DNA of 59,666 nucleotides. It comes from Calditrichales bacterium. GTDB taxonomy: Bacteria > Calditrichota > Calditrichia > Calditrichales > J004. The stretch spans positions 1-59,666 of the forward strand of contig WGCN01000034.1 in NCBI GenBank assembly GCA_015493745.1, given 5' to 3'. This document shows, piece after piece, positions 7,468 through 15,106 of this stretch (position 1 is its first letter; each line of letters begins with the position of its first letter). A program made the translations under genes and the position numbers. The notes under the pieces are model-generated. The model saw only the letters and a program-made list of their open reading frames with translations. It had not been told where the DNA came from and searched no databases.

Positions 7468-8825
7468 TCTGCCTCCCCATCTTCAAGTAAATTTGTTCTG
7501 TCCAAGAAGCCGGTATCGAAATCGGCTTCTATGAATTTACGGTGATTGATTAATTTTTCATGGAAAGGGATGGTTGTTTTTACCCCTTCAATAACAAACT
7601 CGTTCAAAGCCCGGTTCATTCTGCTCAGGGCTTCCTTGCGGTCGGCTCCGTAACAGATAAGTTTTGCCACCAGAGAATCGTAATAGGGCGGAATGACATA
7701 ACGCTGATAGGCATGTGAATCCACCCGCACCCCCGGCCCGCCAGGCATATGAAAACTGGTTATCTCACCCGGATTGGGCATAAAGTTTCGTTCCCAGTCC
7801 TCGGCATTAATACGGCATTCGATGGCATGGCCGCGCATAACAATATCTTCCTGCCCGTACCCCAAAGGCTCTCCCGCGGCCACACGGATTTGATCCTTAA
7901 GCAAATCGCGCCCGCAAACCTCCTCGGTCACCGGGTGTTCCACCTGAATACGGGTGTTCATTTCCATAAAGTAGAAATTTTTATCGGCGTCGAGCAAGAA
8001 CTCAATGGTACCGGCCCCTTCATAATTGACCCGCCGGGCACCGGCAACAGCCACTTCACCCATGGCCCGGCGCAGGGCTTCGTCCACCACCGCCGAAGGG
8101 GCTTCCTCCAGCAACTTTTGATGACGGCGTTGAATACTGCATTCCCGCTCTCCCAGGTGCACCACCTGGCCATGCTGATCGGCCATCACCTGAATTTCGA
8201 TGTGGCGGGGGTTTTTAATAAACTTTTCCAGATAGAGATCCGGGTTATTAAAGGCGCCCTCGGCCTCGGCATAGGCCATTTGATAATTTACTTCCAACTC
8301 TTCAGAGCTGTTTACGATACGCATGCCGCGTCCGCCGCCGCCGGCTACCGCTTTTAAAATGACGGGATAGCCCATTTTATCGGCCAGAGCCTTTCCCTCT
8401 TCCATATTTTTCAAAACACCTTCACTGCCGGGAACAACCGGCACGCCGGCCTTGATCATCGTTTCCTTGGCCTTGGCCTTGTCACCCATGGTACGGATCA
8501 CTTCGGAACTGGGCCCGATAAATTTAAAACCGTGGGAGGCGCACATATCGGCAAAATCGGCGTTCTCGGCTAAAAAGCCGTAACCGGGATGGATGGCATC
8601 CACACCGGTAATCTCCGCCGCGGCAATAATACGATCCGGTTTCAGATAACTATCCATGCCCCGGGCCGGACCGATACAGATGGCCTCATCCGCAAAACGG
8701 ACATGAAGAGCATCTTCATCCGCCTCCGAATGTACCGCCACCGTACTTACACCCAACTCCTGGCAGGCACGTATTATACGCAGGGCGATTTCGCCCCGAT
8801 TGGCTATCAATACTTTTTTAAACAA
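7464..8825 (-). CDS. accC: Acetyl-CoA carboxylase, biotin carboxylase subunit
   Basis: 453 residues, the size of AccC. It carboxylates biotin on AccB using ATP and bicarbonate, the first half-reaction of acetyl-CoA carboxylase in fatty acid synthesis. Visible marks are [15 protein letters not shown] at the N-terminus, the ATP-grasp glycine loop [37 protein letters not shown] and the C-terminal HEKLI region. It follows accB by 38 bases in the standard accBC order. The carboxyltransferase genes accA and accD are not in the window. A propionyl-CoA type subunit is less likely because the protein is not fused and is paired with a short BCCP. Confidence 0.96.
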   Translation of the reverse strand: MFKKVLIANRGEIALRIIRACQELGVSTVAVHSEADEDALHVRFADEAICIGPARGMDSYLKPDRIIAAAEITGVDAIHPGYGFLAENADFADMCASHGFKFIGPSSEVIRTMGDKAKAKETMIKAGVPVVPGSEGVLKNMEEGKALADKMGYPVILKAVAGGGGRGMRIVNSSEELEVNYQMAYAEAEGAFNNPDLYLEKFIKNPRHIEIQVMADQHGQVVHLGERECSIQRRHQKLLEEAPSAVVDEALRRAMGEVAVAGARRVNYEGAGTIEFLLDADKNFYFMEMNTRIQVEHPVTEEVCGRDLLKDQIRVAAGEPLGYGQEDIVMRGHAIECRINAEDWERNFMPNPGEITSFHMPGGPGVRVDSHAYQRYVIPPYYDSLVAKLICYGADRKEALSRMNRALNEFVIEGVKTTIPFHEKLINHRKFIEADFDTGFLDRTNLLEDGEAE

Positions 8826-8863
8826 AACTTTTCTCCTGTATCCATACGGTTATGATGGCCGCG

Positions 8864-9334
8864 TTAAGCCTTCTCTATAATAAACAGAACCTGATTAAAC
8901 TCCACAGGCTGTGCATTTTCCACAAGGATTTCCACAACCTTGCCGGACACTTCACATTCGATTTCATTCATCAGCTTCATGGCTTCCACGATACACAGCA
9001 CATCTCCGGGGGCGACGGTTTTTCCTACTTCGGTATAGGGATCGGCATCCGGCGAGGGGGAGCGGTAAAAGGTACCGACCATGGGGGAACGCACTTCCAC
9101 CAGGTTTTCATTTTTTGCCTCCGGAGCGGCGGCCGGGGCGGCTTCCCCGGGAGCGGCAACCGGGGCCGCGGCCGGCATGGGCGCTGGCATGGCCATGGGC
9201 TGCGCGGATACCGACACATTCTGTGCCGAAACCTTGGTTATTCTTATCTTCTTGTCTTCTTCTTCAATTTCAATCTCGTTGATATTTGCCTGCTCAACCA
9301 TTTTTATAAGTTGCTTAATTTCCTTCAAATCCAT
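8864..9334 (-). CDS. accB: Acetyl-CoA carboxylase biotin carboxyl carrier protein
   Basis: 156 residues. The N-terminus ([10 protein letters not shown], then [15 protein letters not shown]) is the AccB dimer region. It is followed by an Ala/Pro-rich linker (about 48-72) and a biotinyl domain with [10 protein letters not shown], in which K120 is the biotinylated lysine. The thumb segment ([16 protein letters not shown]) marks it as a true AccB. I chose the ATG at 9334, not the upstream one at 9358, because GGAGG lies ten bases before it and it gives the usual N-terminus. It is co-transcribed with accC. Confidence 0.96.
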   Translation of the reverse strand: MDLKEIKQLIKMVEQANINEIEIEEEDKKIRITKVSAQNVSVSAQPMAMPAPMPAAAPVAAPGEAAPAAAPEAKNENLVEVRSPMVGTFYRSPSPDADPYTEVGKTVAPGDVLCIVEAMKLMNEIECEVSGKVVEILVENAQPVEFNQVLFIIEKA

Positions 9335-9413
9335 ATAAATCTCCCTCCGGGTTACCATTCAAACCAAACGCTCAATTTAGTTTTTTTAAAATTTTAGAGC
9401 AATAATATTTATT

Positions 9414-10286
9414 TCAATCGTATTCTTTATTTTTTTGATGTATACGCGAGAACTCTTCGATCAGCACGGGCAGCCTTTCATCACTCAGCAAGGTGGTGTG
9501 GGTACGCACATGCCTTAATTTAAACATATCCATTTCGGCGTATGTAATATCCTCATCAAAATAGGCGGCGCGGGCAATCTCCATACCATCCGGTCCGATC
9601 AGACTGCTGCCGCCCCAAAAGATAAGGCCGTCTTCCACCCCGACACGGTTAACAAAAGCCACATAGGAGGTTGTGGTTATGGCCAGGGATTTTACCAGTG
9701 TTTCCCAGGCCTGAATATTGACCGGTTTTCCGGCGGGGCCCATGCCCCGTGTCAGTCCGTTGGCACTTACGATAAGCAGGGAAGCTCCGTCCAGGGCCAG
9801 AATTTGCCCCGAGGAGGGATGCCAGACATCTTCGCAAATCAACAATCCCAGGGTGGTGTCCCGGGCCTTAAATGCGCGAAAATGGGAACCCGGTGAAAAG
9901 TAGCGTTCTTCTTCAAACACGCCATAGGTGGGCAAATAGACTTTTCTGTGCCGATGCGCCAGGCGTCCTTCTTCAAAATAAAACAGGGTGTTGTATAACA
10001 CGGAACCCTTACCCAGTTCCACCCCGCCACACACTATGCCGATCCGGGTACTGAGTTTTGCCAGGGATTCAAGACGCGCATCATCCCGGGACATGGCCGT
10101 GTCATAAGTGGCGTCCTTCAGGCTGTATCCCGTTAATGACAATTCAGGGAAAATAACCAAATCCGCCCTGGCGGCAATGGCCTGTTCCACCACTTTCAAA
10201 TGGTGTCCGATGTTTTGCTCCAAACCGGCCAGCACGCTGGATGTTTGGGCCAGGGCAATCTTTAAAATACGCTTGGATGGTGTCAT
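9414..10286 (-). CDS. Carbon-nitrogen hydrolase (nitrilase superfamily)
   Basis: 290 residues with the complete nitrilase Glu-Lys-Cys triad: E48 in VIFPELSLTGY, K115 in RKVYLPTYGVFEE and C151 in LLICEDVWHP. The LICEDVWHP and RKVYLPTYGVFEE forms resemble the glutaminase domain of glutamine-dependent NAD synthetase, but the synthetase half is absent and the protein ends cleanly. It probably hydrolyses an amide or nitrile, and may supply ammonia to a separate synthetase. nadD, another NAD-pathway gene, lies 2.2 kb upstream in the same run; that connection is only suggestive. It starts two bases after the DUF711 stop. Confidence 0.82.
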   Translation of the reverse strand: MTPSKRILKIALAQTSSVLAGLEQNIGHHLKVVEQAIAARADLVIFPELSLTGYSLKDATYDTAMSRDDARLESLAKLSTRIGIVCGGVELGKGSVLYNTLFYFEEGRLAHRHRKVYLPTYGVFEEERYFSPGSHFRAFKARDTTLGLLICEDVWHPSSGQILALDGASLLIVSANGLTRGMGPAGKPVNIQAWETLVKSLAITTTSYVAFVNRVGVEDGLIFWGGSSLIGPDGMEIARAAYFDEDITYAEMDMFKLRHVRTHTTLLSDERLPVLIEEFSRIHQKNKEYD

Positions 10287-10288
10287 AT

Positions 10289-11650
10289 TTAGTTATTTAT
10301 GCCTTTTACCGGAGCCGGAATTCGTCCTCCCCGGTGAATAAAATGGCTGTTATCGATTTTAGACAGGGGCATGATGGGCGCTATACCCAGCAAACCGCCG
10401 TAATCGGCCTCTTCGCCGATGCCCTTTCCGGGAACCGGGATTATGCGCACGGCCGTGGTTTTATTGTTGGAAACACCAATAGCACATTCATCGGCTATCA
10501 GCCCGGCGATGCTTTCGGCCCGGGTGTCTCCGGGGACGGCCACCATATCGATACCCACGCTGCACACGCTGGTCATCGCTTCCATTTTTTCCAGGGTGAT
10601 ATGTCCGGCGCGCGCGGCCGAGATCATGCCCTGATCTTCCGAAACGGGGATAAAAGCGCCGCTCATCCCCCCCACATGGGAAGAGGCCATCAATCCGCCG
10701 CGTTTAACGGCATCGTTAAGCAGGGCCAAAGCGGCGGTCGTGCCGGGCGCGCCCACATCCTCCAGCCCCATGGCCTTCAATATGTCGGCGATACTGTCCC
10801 CGGGCATGGGGGTGGGGGCCAGGGAAATATCCACGATGCCATAGGGAATATTTTGCAGCTCGGCCACCTTGCGGCCCACAAATTCACCGGCCCGGGTGAT
10901 TTTAAAAGCCATGCGCCGGATATGATCGGCCAGAGTAGGGAAGTCGGTATGCCAGGCTTCCTTAACGGCGCGCAATATCACCCCCGGACCGCTGATGCCG
11001 ACATTGACAACCACATCGGGCTCGCTTATGCCATGAAAAGCACCGGCTATAAAGGGGTTGTCTTCCGGGGCGTTGGCAAAAACCACCAGTTTGGCACAAC
11101 CAACACCGTCGGCATCGGCCGATTTTTCGGCGGTTTCCTTGATGATTTTACCCATCAAATAAACGGCATCCATGTTAATGCCAGCCTTGGTTGTGGCTAC
11201 ATTGACCGAGGCGCAGACATGTTTGGTAGAGGTCAAGGCCTCCGGAATGGCGCGGATTAAACTGAGATCGCCCTTGGAGAACCCTTTTTGTACCAGGGCG
11301 GAAAAGCCTCCGAGGTAGTCCACGCCCAGATTATCCGCCGCTTTATCCAAAACAGCGGCGATTTCGACAAAATCCTCGGCGTAATAACCATCCCCCACCA
11401 GGGCAATCGGTGTTACGCTGATACGCTTATTGGCGATGGAAATACCGTACTGGGCCTCCACCTTTTCGGCCGTGGCCACATGCTCGGCGGCGGTACGCAT
11501 CAGCTTTTCATAGATATTGTTTTTAAGTTTGGGCAGGGAATCGCTGATGCAATCCTTAAGATTAATACCCATGGTCACCGTGCGGATATCAAAATGCTCC
11601 ACCTCGGTCATGCGGATAGTTTCCAGTATTTCGGGAAGTTCTATACGCAT
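10289..11650 (-). CDS. PFL family protein (DUF711, UPF0210)
   Basis: 453 residues that match the UPF0210/DUF711 family over full length: [20 protein letters not shown] at the N-terminus, [14 protein letters not shown] in the centre, and [20 protein letters not shown] and [13 protein letters not shown] toward the end. The fold is related to glycyl radical (pyruvate formate-lyase) type barrels, but the biochemical function is unknown. It begins two bases after an ACT-domain gene (UPF0237-like); this ACT/DUF711 pair is conserved in many bacteria and implies that the ACT protein regulates it. Here the pair sits behind a microcompartment vertex gene. Confidence 0.93.
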   Translation of the reverse strand: MRIELPEILETIRMTEVEHFDIRTVTMGINLKDCISDSLPKLKNNIYEKLMRTAAEHVATAEKVEAQYGISIANKRISVTPIALVGDGYYAEDFVEIAAVLDKAADNLGVDYLGGFSALVQKGFSKGDLSLIRAIPEALTSTKHVCASVNVATTKAGINMDAVYLMGKIIKETAEKSADADGVGCAKLVVFANAPEDNPFIAGAFHGISEPDVVVNVGISGPGVILRAVKEAWHTDFPTLADHIRRMAFKITRAGEFVGRKVAELQNIPYGIVDISLAPTPMPGDSIADILKAMGLEDVGAPGTTAALALLNDAVKRGGLMASSHVGGMSGAFIPVSEDQGMISAARAGHITLEKMEAMTSVCSVGIDMVAVPGDTRAESIAGLIADECAIGVSNNKTTAVRIIPVPGKGIGEEADYGGLLGIAPIMPLSKIDNSHFIHRGGRIPAPVKGINN

Positions 11651-11652
11651 GG

Positions 11653-12120
11653 CTATACCCTGTGCATCGTTTTAAAAATATCTTCATGCTGAACGATGAC
11701 CTTAAGATTAAAGGTTTCGCCGACGCGGGCCATCCGTTCGCGAATTTCCTCATAGGGAACATCGCTGTTGCTGCTGTCCACCAGAATCATAATGGTAAAA
11801 AAATCCTGCATGATTTTCTGGGAGAGATCGACGATATCGCATTTTAACGCGGCGAGTTCGGCCGTCAATCCGGCCAGAATACCGATGGAATTGGTTCCAA
11901 AAGCGGTTAAAATAATCCGGGCCCCCTTGGCGGGAGCGGAGAAAGGAACATTCTTCATGCGTTCCGGATTTACGGCAGAGGAAGCTTCCCCCTTTGGCGC
12001 CATGCGGCTGATGGCCTCGCGTACCACCTTTTCCACATTGGCCGGGGTGGCCTGGCCCTGTAACTGCCTGACCGCCAGTTCGGCAATTCTACGAATTTCG
12101 GATTCATTTAATTGAGACAC
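11653..12120 (-). CDS. ACT-domain protein (UPF0237-like) with encapsulation-peptide-like N-terminus
   Basis: 155 residues if begun at the GTG at 12120, chosen because GGGAGG lies four bases upstream; a TTG at 12138 would overlap the vertex gene. Residues about 70-150 form one ACT domain ([18 protein letters not shown], then [22 protein letters not shown]), as in UPF0237 proteins, which sense small molecules. Those proteins are normally about 90 residues. Here roughly 65 extra N-terminal residues contain two short amphipathic helices ([16 protein letters not shown] and [13 protein letters not shown]) joined by a flexible stretch. Such helices resemble microcompartment encapsulation peptides. 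It lies between the EutN-type and DUF711 genes. Confidence 0.8.
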   Translation of the reverse strand: MSQLNESEIRRIAELAVRQLQGQATPANVEKVVREAISRMAPKGEASSAVNPERMKNVPFSAPAKGARIILTAFGTNSIGILAGLTAELAALKCDIVDLSQKIMQDFFTIMILVDSSNSDVPYEEIRERMARVGETFNLKVIVQHEDIFKTMHRV

Positions 12121-12130
12121 AACGCCTCCC

Positions 12131-12430
12131 TTATTCAATCATTGTGATTTGCGATTCATCCACATCCAGCTTATCCACAATGGCAACCACCGCCGCTTCG
12201 ATGCTGAGTTCGGCCGGTTCCCCGGGTTGTATGGCCTGGCGGGCGGCATGCCCGTAGGCGCATATCACCGTTTCACCGATTCCGGCGCCCAACACATCGG
12301 CCACAATGACCACATCCGTCAGCGGCTCTTTTTTTAAGTTGACGGGATGAACGATTAAAAATTTAAGATTGGTCAGATTGTCCGTTTTCTTTGTGGCCCA
12401 AACCGAACCAACCACTTTAGCCAAAAACAA
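12131..12430 (-). CDS. EutN/CcmL family microcompartment vertex protein (BMC-P)
   Basis: 99 residues with the EutN/CcmL pattern: LAKVVGSVWATKKTDNL at the start, LKFLIVHPVNL, a V-x-x-DVLGAGIGETVI segment and EAAVVAIVDKLDV near the end. These proteins form pentamers that cap the vertices of bacterial microcompartments. The start is TTG at 12430, preceded by AGGA at six bases. No BMC-H or BMC-T shell gene is in the window, so the gene is a lone vertex protein here. It lies between nadD and the ACT-domain gene, ten bases from the latter. It may serve a shell encoded elsewhere or act outside a shell. Confidence 0.88.
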   Translation of the reverse strand: MFLAKVVGSVWATKKTDNLTNLKFLIVHPVNLKKEPLTDVVIVADVLGAGIGETVICAYGHAARQAIQPGEPAELSIEAAVVAIVDKLDVDESQITMIE

Positions 12431-12445
12431 GGGGTATCCTATCTT

Positions 12446-13048
12446 TTATGATCTATATAAATGATGATCGTTAATATACTCGAACACGCGTTGTGGAACA
12501 AGGCTGCGGTATGGAAGATTTTTCCGGATACGGTGGCGGATATGGCTGGAGGAGATATCAATTACGGGCCTGTCGATGAAGAGGATTTTGGGGTGATTTT
12601 TCAACTCGGGCACGACGGATTGATGATGTAGTCTCATGTAGACAGCCAGGTAGGCCATATCGAGAATGGCAAAGGGTTCTTTCCATTTCAGGAAGGATTC
12701 CAGGTTGTCCCGGCCCATAAAAAGATACAGCTCGCTCTCCGGGAATTTTTCCTTAAAGTGATGCAGGGTGTCGACGGTAAAGGAAACCTCCTGCCGGTTT
12801 AATTCAAACTCGGATATTTGAAAAGAGGGAAAGGGAGCGATGGCCCGGGAAAGCATGGCCAGCCGGTGCCGGGGCGCCGCGATATCCTGACGCTTGTCAA
12901 ACGGATGACGGTGCATGGGGACGAAATAGGTCTGATCAATGTTTAAAACGGCACACAGCCATTCGGCCACGATCAAATGGCCGTGATGGATGGGGTCGAA
13001 TGTCCCGCCCATGATACCGATACGTTTTTTATTCTCCGGCGTCATCAT
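12446..13048 (-). CDS. nadD: Nicotinate-nucleotide adenylyltransferase
   Basis: 200 residues of the NadD nucleotidyltransferase, which joins nicotinate mononucleotide and ATP in NAD synthesis. The HxGH motif is in IGIMGGTFDPIHHGHL, and the C-terminal phosphate-binding ISSSHIRHRI is present. YLFMGRDNLESF is also typical. The start has two adjacent ATG codons (13048 and 13045) inside the end of bamD, so the genes overlap by up to 20 bases; no strong ribosome site is visible, which suggests coupling to bamD translation. Confidence 0.95.
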   Translation of the reverse strand: MMTPENKKRIGIMGGTFDPIHHGHLIVAEWLCAVLNIDQTYFVPMHRHPFDKRQDIAAPRHRLAMLSRAIAPFPSFQISEFELNRQEVSFTVDTLHHFKEKFPESELYLFMGRDNLESFLKWKEPFAILDMAYLAVYMRLHHQSVVPELKNHPKILFIDRPVIDISSSHIRHRIRKNLPYRSLVPQRVFEYINDHHLYRS

Positions 13049-13799
13049 CTTGGGAAGCTATTCCCGCCCGCACATCACTTTCCAGTTGGCGGATATCATC
13101 CATCAGCGGACTTTCGGGGAATTGTTCTTTAAATTTTTCGATGGTTTTGGCCGCGTCTTCATAGGCTTCGGATTCATAATAGGTCAGCGCCTTGCCATAT
13201 AAAGCATCATCCAGCCACTCGGAATCATAGTATTTGTCCAGCACTTCATCATAATAGATCACCGCCGCGCGAAACCTTTTCATCTTTCGGTAAATTTCGG
13301 CATTATCATACTCTTTTTCGGCCAACTTATCCCGGAGCTCAAGTATACGCTTTTCAGCCTTTTCCTTGAGATCGCTCCGCGGATAATCTTCGATAAAGTT
13401 TTGATAGGCGCGGATGGCCATCATGGTGTAATGCTGATCGAGCGCCGGACGCGGGGACAGGTGGTAATAACTTTCGGCCAGTTGGAACTGGGCCCGCGGC
13501 ACCAGGGGGCTTTTGGACATGTTGTTGATCAGCTTTTCATATTCGGCCGAGGCAACGATATACTCTTCCATCTTAAAATGGGATTCGGCCAGAAAAAACT
13601 GCGCGCTATCGGCGATGCTGCTTCCCGGAAAACGCAACATGATGATCTGAAACTCCTGCGAGGCGATCAGATAATCTTCATCGTTAAACAACTCCTTGGC
13701 GTATTTATAGTATTCCTCGGCTTTCCAGCCGGTTTTAGGACGGTTTCCGGTACAGCTTACCATGACGACCAATAAGACAAAAACAACAATTCTTTTCAA
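13029..13799 (-). CDS. bamD: BamD-like outer membrane assembly lipoprotein
   Basis: 256 residues with a lipoprotein signal (lipobox VVMVSC, lipidated C16) followed by tetratricopeptide-like repeats (AEEYYKYAKELFNDEDY, QEFQIIMLRFPGS, FQLAESYYHLS). This is the layout of BamD, the essential partner of BamA in folding outer membrane proteins. The start is TTG at 13799 with AAGGAG just upstream. Residues 85-105 hold the LSPRPALDQHYT segment typical of BamD/YfiO. The acidic tail (DDDAGE) is unremarkable. It sits upstream of nadD and downstream of a secreted hypothetical gene. Confidence 0.88.
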   Translation of the reverse strand: MKRIVVFVLLVVMVSCTGNRPKTGWKAEEYYKYAKELFNDEDYLIASQEFQIIMLRFPGSSIADSAQFFLAESHFKMEEYIVASAEYEKLINNMSKSPLVPRAQFQLAESYYHLSPRPALDQHYTMMAIRAYQNFIEDYPRSDLKEKAEKRILELRDKLAEKEYDNAEIYRKMKRFRAAVIYYDEVLDKYYDSEWLDDALYGKALTYYESEAYEDAAKTIEKFKEQFPESPLMDDIRQLESDVRAGIASQDDDAGE

Positions 13800-13819
13800 A
13801 ATATCTCCTTCAAAAACGC

Positions 13820-14416
13820 TTAGCTTCTAATTGTAAAAAACAGATAAACAACGGCACTCAGGGATATGGTAACCAATGCCGGTTCAACCCATTGGCTCCA
13901 GACATTATAGGAGGTTTGCCGCCCTTTTAAGAAGGGGTAATCTCCGGCTTCGATGCTTGGTACATCGCTTTGGCGTACGGTATCCTGCCAGGTCAGGGTT
14001 TTATCAAACGGATAAAGGGTCGAATCCCCCCCGCTACAGGTAACACTCCCCCTGAGGCGCAAACGGATCATACGGCTCCACTCACTGTTCCAGCCCCCCC
14101 AAAACGAACCTTCGGCATATACGATACGAACATCGAATAGTTCAACCCGAAGGTGCCGGGATGCCTGCGCACGGATATTTCCGCCGCGAGCGGCGAGGAA
14201 CGTGTAAAAAACCGATTGCAACACTTGTTTTTTTGCTCCCTGTACAGCGGTTTGGAAAGACCATGCCTTTTCCTTTTCAGCGCAGGCCATGACCAGAACG
14301 GAATCAAAAACATTGTAAAGCAATGAATCGATCAACACCCCGTTTGTCCGCGGCACGGCCTTTTCCTGCGCAAACACGAATGTACCGAGCAGAAGTACCA
14401 AATATATTTTTTTCAC
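13820..14416 (-). CDS. Hypothetical exported protein with C-terminal membrane segment
   Basis: 198 residues if begun at the GTG at 14416, which gives a clean signal peptide (KKIYLVLLLGTFVFA). A TTG six codons upstream is the alternative. The middle shows no family that I recognise; it has two Cys (ACAEKEK and TCSGG) and an arginine/tyrosine-rich region. The C-terminus has one hydrophobic helix (VEPALVTISLSAVVYLFF) ending in a short basic tail. It is upstream of bamD, so a periplasmic or envelope role is plausible. There is no Shine-Dalgarno sequence; a promoter-like pair places the transcript start close to the GTG. Confidence 0.6.
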   Translation of the reverse strand: MKKIYLVLLLGTFVFAQEKAVPRTNGVLIDSLLYNVFDSVLVMACAEKEKAWSFQTAVQGAKKQVLQSVFYTFLAARGGNIRAQASRHLRVELFDVRIVYAEGSFWGGWNSEWSRMIRLRLRGSVTCSGGDSTLYPFDKTLTWQDTVRQSDVPSIEAGDYPFLKGRQTSYNVWSQWVEPALVTISLSAVVYLFFTIRS

Positions 14417-14424
14417 AGAAGGGA

Positions 14425-14453
14425 AAATTAGCAAGGGCGTATATGGTATGCAA
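14425..14453 (-). promoter_or_regulatory. Candidate promoter giving a near-leaderless transcript
   Basis: On the minus strand TTGCAT (14453-14448) and TAATTT (14430-14425) are 17 bases apart. The expected transcription start is near 14418, two bases before the GTG start of the exported hypothetical gene. It lies just after the stop of the DtxR-type gene. Confidence 0.3.
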
Positions 14454-14474
14454 TTATTTTTATTCTGCGGGCTT

Positions 14475-14987
14475 CTAAGATTTCACATAAAAGCAGTCAT
14501 CATCCTCGCAGACTTCACAGTCATCCGAACATGTATGCTTATATTTTTTAAACTTCTCCCTGAATTCGGCGCTAAAGGATTCGTCACCATTAAAAAAGCT
14601 GATAAACTTAAAAAGCTGAGCGCTTGTCTTCAGATGCAACAGGTGTTCGATTTTACAGGCATCCGCTTCGGCAATTTCTTCGGGCAGCCCCAAAACCTCC
14701 GAAAAAAACTTTTTGACGATGCGCCGGGTACTCAGCACATCCCGGGTCAGTTCCCGGCCCTCTTCGGTGAGATGGTAAAATTTGTTTTCATCTTCCTGAA
14801 TATAGCCCTTGGCCTGCAACTTGTGCAGGGTCACGGAAACGGAACTGCGGCTGATATCCAGATGCTTGGCCACATCAATCCCCCGGGCATATCCGTTTTT
14901 TTTCAGCAACAGACTAATGGCCATCAAATGATGCACACTGCTGTGGGTCAGGCCGTTTTCCTCAAATTTTTTCCAAACATCTTTCAT
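14475..14987 (-). CDS. DtxR/MntR-family metal-dependent regulator with Cys-rich tail
   Basis: 170 residues. Residues 15-75 form a winged helix (GIDVAKHLDISRSSVSVTLHKLQAKGYI), and residues 78-130 are the DtxR dimer and metal region, with the ligand pattern C111-E114-H115 in ADACKIEHLLH. Such regulators bind DNA when loaded with Fe2+ or Mn2+. After residue 148 comes an unusual acidic tail with C153, C157, C160 and C165, which could bind a metal or sense redox state. There is no SH3-like third domain. A near-consensus promoter lies just upstream. No metal transporter gene adjoins it, so its targets are unknown. Confidence 0.88.
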   Translation of the reverse strand: MKDVWKKFEENGLTHSSVHHLMAISLLLKKNGYARGIDVAKHLDISRSSVSVTLHKLQAKGYIQEDENKFYHLTEEGRELTRDVLSTRRIVKKFFSEVLGLPEEIAEADACKIEHLLHLKTSAQLFKFISFFNGDESFSAEFREKFKKYKHTCSDDCEVCEDDDCFYVKS

Positions 14988-15017
14988 GGGAAATTCATCG
15001 GTTTGTAATTTATTCTG

Positions 15018-15046
15018 AATATAGCAGAGACGTCCGCCATTGTCAA
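15018..15046 (-). promoter_or_regulatory. Near-consensus sigma70 promoter for the DtxR-type gene
   Basis: On the minus strand TTGACA (15046-15041) and TATATT (15023-15018) are separated by 17 bases. The predicted start lies about 24 bases before the ATG at 14987. The spacer contains the 6-bp palindrome GACGTC, a possible but unproven operator half. Confidence 0.65.
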
Positions 15047-15075
15047 CAGAAGCTAAACCCGTCTAACAACTGTTT

Positions 15076-15106
15076 AAAAAAAAGGGGGGACATGCCCCCC
15101 GGCTTT
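15076..15106 (-). terminator. Rho-independent terminator after the M28 peptidase gene
   Basis: The minus strand shows six G, a short loop, six C and then eight T residues (stem 15084-15089 with 15095-15100). It begins right after the stop codon at 15107 and isolates the peptidase transcript from the DtxR promoter downstream. Confidence 0.85.

Noticed and set aside
10241-11260. 339-codon plus-strand open frame
   Set aside because: It is antisense to DUF711, which matches its family over full length.
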